From Enterovibrio baiacu (GTDB taxonomy: Bacteria > Pseudomonadota > Gammaproteobacteria > Enterobacterales > Vibrionaceae), in assembly GCF_004120195.1 (NCBI RefSeq), contig NZ_SCHN01000008.1:401810-465809 (forward strand): a DNA stretch of 64,000 nucleotides, read 5' to 3'. Position 1 is the stretch's first letter. Each line of letters begins with the position of its first letter. The notes under the pieces were generated by a model that did not search any database, had not been told where the DNA came from, and was given only the letters and a program-made list of their open reading frames with translations. Position numbers and translations under genes: made by a program. Positions 45,817-53,393 of this stretch are shown in pieces.

Positions 45817-46520
45817 AAGCAACGATGAACAGTAATCAAGCTGTCGAAGCCCTGTTCGGTGTTGAGGGGAAATTTCTTCGCGATAAAGCAAATTCTTATA
45901 TTCGCAATAAAACGGTACCAGAGAAAGCGATAGTCAGAGAGGGGTACTCCGATGCGCAATTAAACATGCGGAGTAAATGCCTTGTAGCTGCGAATGCGCT
46001 GCCTTGTTTGTACAACGCACTTATTCTGGATGCATTTTTTAATGACACAAAGCGTGTTAAAAAAATCATGTCTTCGGTAGATGAGCGTTTGTCGTCTTGT
46101 GAGTTGATGAAGGAGTTGCTTTTAGGCTCGCAGCGTTCAGATAACGCTCAAACTGAACACCTGTCACCGGAAGCAACGGCGTTTTTACGTGAGTTTTCTT
46201 CTCCAACGTTTGCTATTCAAACTGAAAAATTTAGTAATCCGTTTATCGACCAGAAAATGCCGCAAGCTGACCTTGCGTTAAAAAACAGCGGCCTTCTTTA
46301 CGCTTTGCTAAGACATCACCGCTTGCGCTTATCTCTCAAAGAACAGCTTCTTATCGAGTTGATGGGGGGAGATCTAAAAGCCGCATATGATCTTGCGTCA
46401 ACAATCGAAGATGACCTTCGCTATTCTGATCCTGTACTTGCCGATCTCGTCGATAACACGAAAAAGCAATATCACGCCGCAGAGTCATTCCAAGCGTTAC
46501 TCAACCAATTACCCAAATAA
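45807..46520 (+). CDS. Unknown helical protein coupled to the immunity-like gene
   Basis: A 237-aa soluble, largely helical protein without signal peptide. The start is a GTG at 45807 with GAGGAGG four bases upstream; an ATG at 45825 is possible. Sequence blocks such as ALFGVEGKFLRDKANSYI and SGLLYALLRHHRLRLSLKEQ show no family that I recognise. The long overlap with the Rap1a/Tai-like gene implies co-translation. It may be a regulator or a partner of that set. Confidence 0.6.
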   Translation: MSIEATMNSNQAVEALFGVEGKFLRDKANSYIRNKTVPEKAIVREGYSDAQLNMRSKCLVAANALPCLYNALILDAFFNDTKRVKKIMSSVDERLSSCELMKELLLGSQRSDNAQTEHLSPEATAFLREFSSPTFAIQTEKFSNPFIDQKMPQADLALKNSGLLYALLRHHRLRLSLKEQLLIELMGGDLKAAYDLASTIEDDLRYSDPVLADLVDNTKKQYHAAESFQALLNQLPK

Positions 46521-46546
46521 CTGCTTTTTTGTGCACTGCACACTCA

Positions 46547-46578
46547 GACACTTCTCTTAATTACTAAGGAGAAGTGTC
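46547..46578 (+). promoter_or_regulatory. Hairpin sequestering the viperin Shine-Dalgarno
   Basis: A perfect 10-bp inverted repeat pairs gacacttctc (46547-46556) with gagaagtgtc (46569-46578), with a 12-base loop. The right arm starts within the ribosome binding site AAGGAG (46566-46571) and ends at the base just before the ATG at 46579. In RNA the stem would hide most of the Shine-Dalgarno sequence, so translation of the viperin gene should be low unless the hairpin is opened. Confidence 0.75.
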
Positions 46579-47481
46579 ATGAAATCCAACAATCACCGCG
46601 CAAATCAAACAACAAAACAACTTGTTATCAATTATCACATGACAGAGCGTTGCAACTACGACTGTCACTACTGCTATGCCAAATGGGAACAACCCCACGA
46701 AATACACAAGACTGACGGGGCTGTCGATATGTTGCTTGAGCGTTTGGCGGATCACTTCCTGCAAAGTAACGCGATACAAGATGCGCTCGGGTATGAAAGT
46801 GTTCGCTTGAACTTTGCCGGTGGTGAGCCGATGTTGCTGAAACATCGATTCACTCATGCGCTTGATATGGCGCAACGGTTGGGGTTTAAAACGTCTTTAA
46901 TCACCAATGGCCATTTGATTGATGATGACTTTATTCAACAACATGCTGCAAAGATGGCGCTTCTAGGGATAAGTTTCGATGCCTCCCAACCAGATGTACA
47001 ACAATCCGTTGGGAGAATGACCCGTTCTGGTGCTTATTTATCATCAGCATCTCTAATTCGCATGGGTCAACAGCTTCGCCAGTTTGCACCAGAAACAAAG
47101 TTAAAAATAAATACTGTAGTTAATCGTCACAACCTCGATGAGAATTTGACGGATGTGATGCGTTCACTTCAGCCATCAAAATGGAAAGTACTGCGTGTAT
47201 TGCCCGTCTTTGAATCAATTCCGACGGTAACGGATGAAGAGTTCGAGCGCTTTGTAAAAAGGCATCAAAGCGTTCAATCAATCATGTCTATTGAGAACAA
47301 CGACACCATGACGGGGTCGTATTTGATGGTTAGCCCTGATGGGCGCTTCTATCAAAATGGGGGAACGCAAGATGGCTACTTAAAAAGCCGCTCTTTGTTA
47401 TCAACTCCTATTGCCATGGCTTTGGCCGAAACGGGCTTCCACCCAGAAAAATTTGCACGTCGCTACGACGATAGCGAATGA
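46579..47481 (+). CDS. Prokaryotic viperin (pVip), radical-SAM antiviral enzyme
   Basis: A 300-aa radical-SAM protein. The cluster motif is C25-N-Y-D-C29-H-Y-C32 (CX3CX2C). FAGGEP at 79-84 is the SAM-binding motif. Viperin-specific blocks follow in order: LGISFDA (about 129-135), KINTVVNRHN (176-185), KWKVLRVLPV (201-210), TDEEFERFVKRH and ENNDTMTGSYLMV, ending with SPDGRFYQN and FARRY. These are the same blocks as in animal viperin, which makes 3'-deoxy-3',4'-didehydro-CTP; bacterial homologues make ddhCTP, ddhGTP or ddhUTP and stop phage transcription. The substrate here is not known. No nucleotide-kinase partner is adjacent. It overlaps or abuts a small basic gene downstream and is preceded by a strong translational hairpin. 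Confidence 0.88.
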   Translation: MKSNNHRANQTTKQLVINYHMTERCNYDCHYCYAKWEQPHEIHKTDGAVDMLLERLADHFLQSNAIQDALGYESVRLNFAGGEPMLLKHRFTHALDMAQRLGFKTSLITNGHLIDDDFIQQHAAKMALLGISFDASQPDVQQSVGRMTRSGAYLSSASLIRMGQQLRQFAPETKLKINTVVNRHNLDENLTDVMRSLQPSKWKVLRVLPVFESIPTVTDEEFERFVKRHQSVQSIMSIENNDTMTGSYLMVSPDGRFYQNGGTQDGYLKSRSLLSTPIAMALAETGFHPEKFARRYDDSE

Positions 47482-47492
47482 GGGATGAAAGT

Positions 47493-47777
47493 ATGTGTAA
47501 GGTTATTATCTTTATGACTGATAGCGGCGTTGAATTTAAGGGCGACAGGCTACCGAAGTGTGTTTATCGGCGTGTCAGGTATTTGTGTGATCAACTAAGG
47601 CATGACTGCGACGCTATTTGTCGGGAAGAAGGTCGGCGGCTAAGACGTAATAAACACATTGTGAGATTTTCTCTTCCGCGTGGATATCGGTTGATTGTGG
47701 ATCGTAGAAAGGGATGTGTTCAGCGATATGTCTGTTATAGCCACAGTCGATACGACAAAGTGATTATGCAGGTTTAG
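47493..47777 (+). CDS. Small basic protein coupled to viperin
   Basis: About 94 aa, Arg-rich with five cysteines. Two starts are possible: ATG at 47478, overlapping the viperin stop as ATGA, or ATG at 47493, with GAGGG 8 bases upstream; the second is chosen. The C-terminal part, HIVRFSLPRGYRLIVDRRKG then YSHSRYDKVI, looks like the beta-sheet end of RelE/HigB-type small RNases, but the similarity is judged by eye only. No antitoxin gene is seen. It is the last gene of the viperin unit, before a DUF429 remnant and terminator. Its function in defence is inferred from coupling. Confidence 0.6.
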   Translation: MCKVIIFMTDSGVEFKGDRLPKCVYRRVRYLCDQLRHDCDAICREEGRRLRRNKHIVRFSLPRGYRLIVDRRKGCVQRYVCYSHSRYDKVIMQV

Positions 47778-47827
47778 TGCAAACGTAACCAATTCCTCCC
47801 CTTACTTGATGCGGTCCGATGAGAGGG

Positions 47828-47947
47828 TTAACACACCAGGCGCGCAGTATAAAGGCGCACTATGGTATCCAGAGCGTCCTTTATACTGCTTAGGTGCTTA
47901 TCTTTTCGTTGTTGAACCTCATCGCGTTTAAACATATGGGTATAAGC
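47828..47947 (-). pseudogene. C-terminal remnant of a second DUF429 gene
   Basis: Read on the minus strand, this gives AYTHMFKRDEVQQRKDKHLS followed by SIKDALDTIVRLYTARLVC and a stop. It aligns with the intact DUF429 protein at 36178-36906 (AYAHVLNRDEIQQLKGQ... EDALDAIMCLYIAGLYA). DNA similarity appears to run from about 47800 to 47950. The rest of the gene is missing; a G/C run and the terminator follow at 47948. It is a truncated, non-functional copy. Confidence 0.75.
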
Positions 47948-47964
47948 CCCCCCCTCTTGAAAAG

Positions 47965-47991
47965 AAAAAGCGACAGGAAACTGTCGCTTTT
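47965..47991. terminator. Bidirectional intrinsic terminator
   Basis: The stem aaaagcgacag / ctgtcgctttt with a GAAA loop (47966-47991) is flanked by A and T runs. It separates the viperin unit on the plus strand from the minus-strand gene ending at 48019. Confidence 0.85.
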
Positions 47992-48018
47992 AGAGGCTAC
48001 GTTTCGATCCGCGAAAGG

Positions 48019-48741
48019 TTACTGAACGATGGCTTTCAATTTGTATTCGCCCATTTCAACAAGGCCAACACCTTTACAGTACACGCGGTTTTGATATTCG
48101 TTTTTCCAGCTAAGGAATTGACTTGCGTAAATACATTCAAGGTTTTGTCCGTCGAAAGGATAAGTCATTTCAGCTGCGACGATCATCGACATGGTGTCTT
48201 TGATAGGTGTTTTTGTTCCGACATTTTCAGGGAAGCAATTATCTACTGTCACCTCTTGATCAAGCACATCAGCACGGGCGGCTAGAGTGCCTACGGGAAC
48301 CGAAGGGTATGACGTTGAGGCAGCAAAAGTGTTCAATACCTCTTTGGTACAAACCTCTTCGCCGTAAGAACTGGTTGTTCTCACTTTGTTGCTGGTGTCT
48401 GTTTGTTCAAACCATTCCATGGACCAGACGACGCTACCATTTGATACGGTTTCCTCTTTCACTGACATGCCCGTCGCCGGGTTGTATGTCATGTGATGTT
48501 CCATGTTTGAATCGACGGTGCTGACTAACTCTACTTTCGTGACTGTCGGACTTAAATACTCTAGAACATTTATCACTGCGGGTGATGAGGTGTTTCCCGT
48601 CCAGTTGCCTTCTTGATCAATGATTGTTTTACCATTGATCTGAATTTCACCTTCTACATTCAATACAGCGTGGTCGGCGGCAGCCACTGTTGTTGATGAA
48701 ACCAGCAGTGCCAGCCCTGTCATCATGAACTTATTCATCAT
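48019..48741 (-). CDS. Exported protein of unknown function
   Basis: A 240-aa protein with a signal peptide ending TVAAA near residue 22. The mature part is beta-rich with four cysteines that could pair (EVCTKE, DNCFPE, LECIYA, RVYCKG). Early residues AVLNVEGEIQINGKTII suggest an immunoglobulin- or lipocalin-like beta fold. I do not recognise the family. It follows the small lipoprotein gene by seven bases and ends at a terminator, so the two form an operon. Confidence 0.6.
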   Translation of the reverse strand: MMNKFMMTGLALLVSSTTVAAADHAVLNVEGEIQINGKTIIDQEGNWTGNTSSPAVINVLEYLSPTVTKVELVSTVDSNMEHHMTYNPATGMSVKEETVSNGSVVWSMEWFEQTDTSNKVRTTSSYGEEVCTKEVLNTFAASTSYPSVPVGTLAARADVLDQEVTVDNCFPENVGTKTPIKDTMSMIVAAEMTYPFDGQNLECIYASQFLSWKNEYQNRVYCKGVGLVEMGEYKLKAIVQ

Positions 48742-48748
48742 TACATCC

Positions 48749-49057
48749 TTATTTTGCTGAAATAGTGAGATTGCCTTTCACAACCAATCGCTGAGGGGCT
48801 TCTTTGCCTTGTGCGATAGTAAAGGGCACTTGTGGTGTGGTTTCGACGATGAGGGTTTCACCTGCATCAACCTTCACTTCTTGGTAGCTAACACCTGTCG
48901 TCGGATCTTTAACGACGGTTGCCTGTTCAAACACTTGGTCTGCTGAAACAGTATTGGACGAAGATTCTCCGCCACCGGAACCGGTATCGGTAGAGCTGCC
49001 GCCATCACCGCCACAGCCTGCTAACAAGAGCGCTAGACAGAGGGTGGTTTTTTTCAT
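48749..49057 (-). CDS. Small lipoprotein with Ser/Gly linker
   Basis: A 102-aa lipoprotein with lipobox L-L-A-G-C at residues 11-15 and a flexible Gly/Ser/Thr segment up to residue 38. A compact C-terminal domain follows (about 60 aa, VDAGETLIVETTPQVPFTIA, ending LVVKGNLTISAK). Family unknown. It is the first gene of a two-gene unit with the exported 240-aa protein, which probably works with it at the envelope. Confidence 0.6.
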   Translation of the reverse strand: MKKTTLCLALLLAGCGGDGGSSTDTGSGGGESSSNTVSADQVFEQATVVKDPTTGVSYQEVKVDAGETLIVETTPQVPFTIAQGKEAPQRLVVKGNLTISAK

Positions 49058-49293
49058 TGAACGTTACTCCATGTTGATGGAGTGGTTATTTTGGCCATCT
49101 TATTAATCGTTGAAAATGGACTTGATTGCCCAATATTATGTATTTGCGAGTTTGCGCAAATGTACAATTTGGGAGGCGATAAGTAGATCGATTGTAAAAG
49201 ATTTCAAATTACAACTATCTGATATGTATGATTATTATCACGGTTTGTAAATGAAAGGTGTGAGCGCCTATGCTAGGTGCTAGGTGTATAAAG

Positions 49294-49332
49294 AAGAAAG
49301 CGCAGCGGTGAGCCATACTGCGCTTTCTTTTC
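49294..49332 (-). terminator. Intrinsic terminator after the M48 lipoprotein gene
   Basis: The stem aagaaagcgcag (49294-49305) pairs with ctgcgctttctt (49318-49329), with a 12-base loop and a T-rich/A-rich flank. It lies just past the stop at 49345 on the minus strand. Confidence 0.85.
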
Positions 49333-49344
49333 ACAGTGGTTTGG

Positions 49345-51003
49345 TTACAGCTCGATCAAATTGGTGACGGAATCGAGCACGCCAAGGACACCACCGTCAT
49401 TTTTTTGCTTTTTGGTTTCTTGCGAGATGCCTGCGGCTTCATGACATTGATTCACGATGTTTTCTTCTGATGATGCTGAGCAAGCAGCAAACGTTTTTTG
49501 CGCCAATGCTGATTTGTTCATTGCGTTGTAGGTACGAATGTATTCTGGATAGAAGGGCAGTGTCGTTCCGACGCTTTTCTCGGCGGTTTTTAGGATGTTT
49601 TCAGCTTTCTTCGGCTGCCCCAGTTGGCGATATGCCTGTGCCGCGGCATTAAACGTTTGGATGGAGGCGTAATCCCAATGTTTAATCAATGACAGGTTAG
49701 CGAGGGCTTTCTTGTGTTGTCCCTGCTGCGCCCTGACTGTGTAAAAGGCGAGGCGTGGGTAGGCGTGGTGTTTGGTTTTTCCGCGTACGGCCAGCTTGGC
49801 GAGCTTTTCTGCTTCATCAAGGTAACCTGCTTCTACTGCTCGCAACGCTTCTGATGCATACCAGTAGTTTTTAGACATGTTTGCAGCATGGCCTTTCTTT
49901 AGCTTTTTATTGATGGCGTCACTGTTAATTGGGCGTCTTCTCTCTTTTCGGTATTCACGTTTTACATAGTGTGCGAGGTCAAGTTCCCGCTCTTTGGGGG
50001 AGTTATGTCGCTCTGCAAACACCTGGAGTAAGCGGGTAGATGCTTCATTAGCGGCCATGTACATAAGGGTTTCTTTGTTTAAGCCTGTGACGTTTTTATT
50101 GGCATCGGATGCAAGACTGACGAAGTTTTGGAACTCCATTTTCTTTTCAGCTAGCTGTTCATCGTTAAATGTCTGGCTGCTCTCCAACCGCTGCATCACC
50201 ACTTTGTATACCGAAGGGGAATAACCGGCTTTGGTGATCAAATCGATGGCAAGCAAATCCGCTTCGTCTTCGTCAAGTCGCGTCATGGAGGAGCTAATCA
50301 CATCACGGCTTAAGCGGTTGATGGTGAGGCCCATTTTGTAGATATCGCCAATTTGATTTTGTGTTTCGCTGGTGGTGTTGAGGTTAACCTTCAAACCGCC
50401 AGGCTTTTTGGTGGTGCTGACGTCTGAGAGGCTGGCGGTGACCATGGCCACATTGGCCGCTTTAGACACTAAGGCTTTCTGCTTATTGAAATACTCATTA
50501 GTGTCGTTGTGCTCGAGCAGTATATGACTGAGCTCATGCGCCATGATAAACGCCAGCTCATCTTCAGATTCTGCATCTGCTAGCACACCGAGCGATATCA
50601 TGACTGTGTCTTTGCTGGCGCTCGCGGTGTAGGAACGATCTGTGGTGATGGAGACATAAATAGGTGTGTTTAACGGTGTGTCCCATGCTTCCAATATATT
50701 GTTGAGAATGCTGCTAAGGTAGCGGTGTGCGTAAGGGTTGTTTACTAAGTCTTTGTCTGACGCTGCGCGCAGCTTACTCAGGGATTGATGGTTGTGTTCA
50801 CTCGCTGGCGTGTTCGATAACTCGGTGGTGTTTTTATCATCAGTTGTCAGGTTACCAGCGGCATCAGTGGCGACTGGGGTGTTGGTTTCTTGTTCGATAA
50901 ACTTACCGTCAAAGGATGCATATGTGCTGCCCGTTAAGGTTTGAAGGCCGCACCCAGAGAGCAGCACTGTGCTTAACGCGAGAGGGAGTATGTGCATTTT
51001 CAT
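49345..51003 (-). CDS. M48-family metalloprotease lipoprotein with TPR-like tail
   Basis: A 552-aa lipoprotein (lipobox L-L-S-G-C at residues 14-18). The peptidase domain has the zinc motif H-E-L-S-H at 156-160 and a downstream third ligand in DEDEADLLAI. The C-terminal third is made of TPR-like helical repeats (YWYASEALRAVEAGYLDEAEKLA, AFNAAAQAYRQLGQ-type units). It resembles BepA/LoiP-type periplasmic quality-control proteases. It is the last gene of a unit with a CHASE2 membrane protein and a small exported protein, so it could act on the outcome of that sensor. Confidence 0.85.
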   Translation of the reverse strand: MKMHILPLALSTVLLSGCGLQTLTGSTYASFDGKFIEQETNTPVATDAAGNLTTDDKNTTELSNTPASEHNHQSLSKLRAASDKDLVNNPYAHRYLSSILNNILEAWDTPLNTPIYVSITTDRSYTASASKDTVMISLGVLADAESEDELAFIMAHELSHILLEHNDTNEYFNKQKALVSKAANVAMVTASLSDVSTTKKPGGLKVNLNTTSETQNQIGDIYKMGLTINRLSRDVISSSMTRLDEDEADLLAIDLITKAGYSPSVYKVVMQRLESSQTFNDEQLAEKKMEFQNFVSLASDANKNVTGLNKETLMYMAANEASTRLLQVFAERHNSPKERELDLAHYVKREYRKERRRPINSDAINKKLKKGHAANMSKNYWYASEALRAVEAGYLDEAEKLAKLAVRGKTKHHAYPRLAFYTVRAQQGQHKKALANLSLIKHWDYASIQTFNAAAQAYRQLGQPKKAENILKTAEKSVGTTLPFYPEYIRTYNAMNKSALAQKTFAACSASSEENIVNQCHEAAGISQETKKQKNDGGVLGVLDSVTNLIEL

Positions 51004-51004
51004 A

Positions 51005-51376
51005 TCAGCAACCCTCTCCTAATCCGTATGTGGCAAACACTTCTTTGTCGCTTTTTCGTGAGATTTTTTGATTCGTGCAAATGACTGACGCGACCGCTTT
51101 TTGATTGAGCTCGACTTCGGTTTGGTGAACCCATTTTTTGTCGTTGTTCAGGAAAAACTCCAGCATGCCTTCACTTTCATCATATGACGTGACAAAAATC
51201 GGACTTTTCTCGGGGTCAGGGAGCAGCTTCTTGTCGATGTCGGCACAGGCATAATCTTTGTCGCAGATCTCGACTTCATCCATAAGAAACGCGAGGATTT
51301 TTACCCCTTCATTGGCGTTACTCAGCGCGAGGGGTGCAAACAACAGTGTGGACAGTAGTGTGATGGTTTTCTTCAT
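51005..51376 (-). CDS. Small exported protein between CHASE2 and M48 genes
   Basis: A 123-aa protein with a signal peptide ending LALSNA near residue 21 and four cysteines in the mature part (EICDKDYACADI, VICTNQ, GEGC), probably forming two disulphides. No family is recognised. It overlaps the CHASE2 gene by four bases and stops two bases before the M48 gene, so all three are likely made together. It could be a periplasmic partner of either. Confidence 0.65.
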   Translation of the reverse strand: MKKTITLLSTLLFAPLALSNANEGVKILAFLMDEVEICDKDYACADIDKKLLPDPEKSPIFVTSYDESEGMLEFFLNNDKKWVHQTEVELNQKAVASVICTNQKISRKSDKEVFATYGLGEGC

Positions 51377-52797
51377 TTTGCCTCCTTGAAAATGATGGTG
51401 TGTTTTTGTTTTACCTTTCGCTTCGCTAACCGAAACCTAACGCGCGAATTTCTCAGGGCGCGTTGATTCATGGTGTGCATGCGTTTTTTGAGTGATTCGA
51501 GTAAGAAGTAGAGAAAGATGGGAAGATCGAGCATCAGGATAAGCGGCAGGGCATACCAATTTGCCACGCCAAGATCGAGAGAAAGGTGCGAGAGAAGCAC
51601 AGATGCGAGGATGAGCCCCCCAATCAACAAAACGGGCCAGATACCGGAAATGGGATTGCGATGTGCTTGCCCATTTTCAAGGTGGGAATAGCGATACCAA
51701 ATGACTGTAAATAGGACGATGATCTGAATCGATATTTCGATAATGTCGGCAATACTAAGATTGTATACGCCAATATTCTCAGGGACATGCCAGTACTCGC
51801 CACCTTTGAGTATGAGGTTTTCGAGCGCCATGGCGTGGTTAAAAACCCCGGGGAGTTTTCCGTGCACGGGCGATAACACCGTATCCAGTCCTCCGCCTAG
51901 GTGGTACCCCACAAGCACCATTTTCCCTTCGAGTGCTTCTTTTAATTCGGGTGACTTTGATGCACCAGGTGCAAAGAGTGATGTGGCAGAAAGCGTGAGT
52001 AGCGGCGGACATTGCTTTCTTAATCTGTCATCGAGTTCTTGCTCGGATCTCAGCCCTTGTGTTAATAGGCTCCAGAGGGTGTCGAACATGCTGCCTATTG
52101 CAGAGTCTGGTTGTTTGAGGCAACTGTCTCCAACGTACAAATAGCGATTTTGCCGAGGGTCGAAGGTGTTTGACCATTGAACAATCATTGAGGATGAAAG
52201 GTTACCCGGTGCATCGTTATGTTCACAGATAATCGATGGTTTCTCGCAGTATGTTTCATACATGGCATGCGCAACGCTGGGGGTTGATCTGCCTTGGCTT
52301 TCCACCTGCATCGGGTAGTAGTGCTTCTCGCCACTCCAGGAAACGGCAGCTAAAGAGGAAACGTCAGCAATTTTGCGCCTTAGGGAGTCTGATTGACTAA
52401 GTCGATCCGGCGTATCGTATTCAGGATCGCTCGCCATAAAAACAGGGCTTTTGGCGCGCTCTAATGCCTTCAACCAGCGGCTGAGACGTTCGGAATGTTC
52501 GTGGTGCTGCAATATATCAAAGAATACAGCGTCAGGTTTGTGTTGATTAATGACTTTTAATAAACGAGCCAGATTGGTATAGCTAACGGGAAATGTATTG
52601 GTTTGCTCTAAGAAAGCTTCATCTAAAAGGACGACAGTTATTTCATCTGAAACTGTGTCGCTAAAGAAAGGAGACAGTAACCTCAAGATATGGTCTTCAT
52701 AGTGTTTTTCTGCAGATACACGAATGCCAAGCGGGTCAATAATAAACAAGGTTAAAATGATCAAGGCGGTGAACAGTGCTTTAAAAAATATCGACAT
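51373..52797 (-). CDS. CHASE2-domain membrane protein without output domain
   Basis: A 474-aa protein. A first membrane helix at residues 6-22 is followed by a large periplasmic CHASE2 domain (ITVVLLDEAFLEQ near 50, then AVFFDILQ, and the family end KMVLVGYHLGGGLDTVLSPVHGKLPGVFNHAMAL). Three membrane helices follow (about 355-440), and then a short basic cytoplasmic tail. The usual cyclase, kinase or diguanylate cyclase output is absent, so signalling must go through another protein or the unit may not signal in the classical way. It begins the three-gene unit with a small exported protein and an M48 protease. Confidence 0.85.
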   Translation of the reverse strand: MSIFFKALFTALIILTLFIIDPLGIRVSAEKHYEDHILRLLSPFFSDTVSDEITVVLLDEAFLEQTNTFPVSYTNLARLLKVINQHKPDAVFFDILQHHEHSERLSRWLKALERAKSPVFMASDPEYDTPDRLSQSDSLRRKIADVSSLAAVSWSGEKHYYPMQVESQGRSTPSVAHAMYETYCEKPSIICEHNDAPGNLSSSMIVQWSNTFDPRQNRYLYVGDSCLKQPDSAIGSMFDTLWSLLTQGLRSEQELDDRLRKQCPPLLTLSATSLFAPGASKSPELKEALEGKMVLVGYHLGGGLDTVLSPVHGKLPGVFNHAMALENLILKGGEYWHVPENIGVYNLSIADIIEISIQIIVLFTVIWYRYSHLENGQAHRNPISGIWPVLLIGGLILASVLLSHLSLDLGVANWYALPLILMLDLPIFLYFLLESLKKRMHTMNQRALRNSRVRFRLAKRKVKQKHTIIFKEAK

Positions 52798-53228
52798 ATG
52801 GGTTGCTATATTTATCTCGTCAATGAAGGAGTATAAAAATAATATATGTACTTTATTTTTCAGTTTTAATAAGTTTGGCGTCCGTCGGGTTAAGGTGTGA
52901 GTGATAATTACATCAATTACATTAACGGTTGATGTTCGTCTATTCGCTCATGCTTTTATGGGAGATCACGGTGTTCGTTTTTTGTGCCGATGATGCCACG
53001 CAGCAGATCAAAGGTGAATGGGAGGCGAGGTTAAGCACTATTGCATCATAAATTATTGAAATAAAGGTGATTGTAAATTTTTTTTGCATCTTGGGTTCAA
53101 AATGTAAGTCGCTTACATTTTCTATAATTTATTGCCATGTGACAATTGTAACTATCTAGTTTGACGACTTTGGGTTGAAATGCAGCGCTTAGGTTTTGTG
53201 AGAATGATTCCAAGTAGCGATCGTAATA
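52798..53228. other. Intergenic region upstream of CHASE2 and zinc-ribbon genes
   Basis: About 430 bases with no supported gene. It must contain the minus-strand promoter of the CHASE2 unit and the plus-strand promoter of the small zinc-ribbon gene; apart from the palindrome at 53099 nothing stands out. Confidence 0.4.
53099..53128 (+). promoter_or_regulatory. Palindrome overlapping a TATAAT box
   Basis: A perfect inverted repeat aaaatgtaa (53099-53107) and ttacatttt (53113-53121) has a 5-base spacer. TATAAT (53123-53128) follows directly. This arrangement is typical of a repressor operator over a promoter. The first plus-strand gene is the 54-aa zinc-ribbon protein at 53229. The binding protein is not known. 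Confidence 0.5.
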
Positions 53229-53393
53229 ATGCTGATATTACCAACCATACCATGTCCAAAGTGCCAGGAGACTTCCGGGTACTATCGAATCAATAGAAGT
53301 TTTTTTGAACGTCATTTTTTACGACGTAACAAAATAAAAGCCAAATGTATGGGGTGCCGTTCATTGGTTTTTTTGGAAATAAAAGAGAACTGA
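53229..53393 (+). CDS. Mini zinc-ribbon protein A (54 aa)
   Basis: A 54-aa protein with two CXXC pairs, C9-P-K-C12 and C40-M-G-C43, spaced as in a zinc ribbon, and a basic middle (RINRSFFERHFLRRNK). It aligns with the 59-aa protein at 53942: both have CPxC, a R-I-x-R-S-x-x-E-R core and KAxCxGC. That similarity is the main evidence that both are real genes. No strong ribosome binding site is seen. A role in nucleic-acid binding or protein contact is possible. Confidence 0.55.
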   Translation: MLILPTIPCPKCQETSGYYRINRSFFERHFLRRNKIKAKCMGCRSLVFLEIKEN

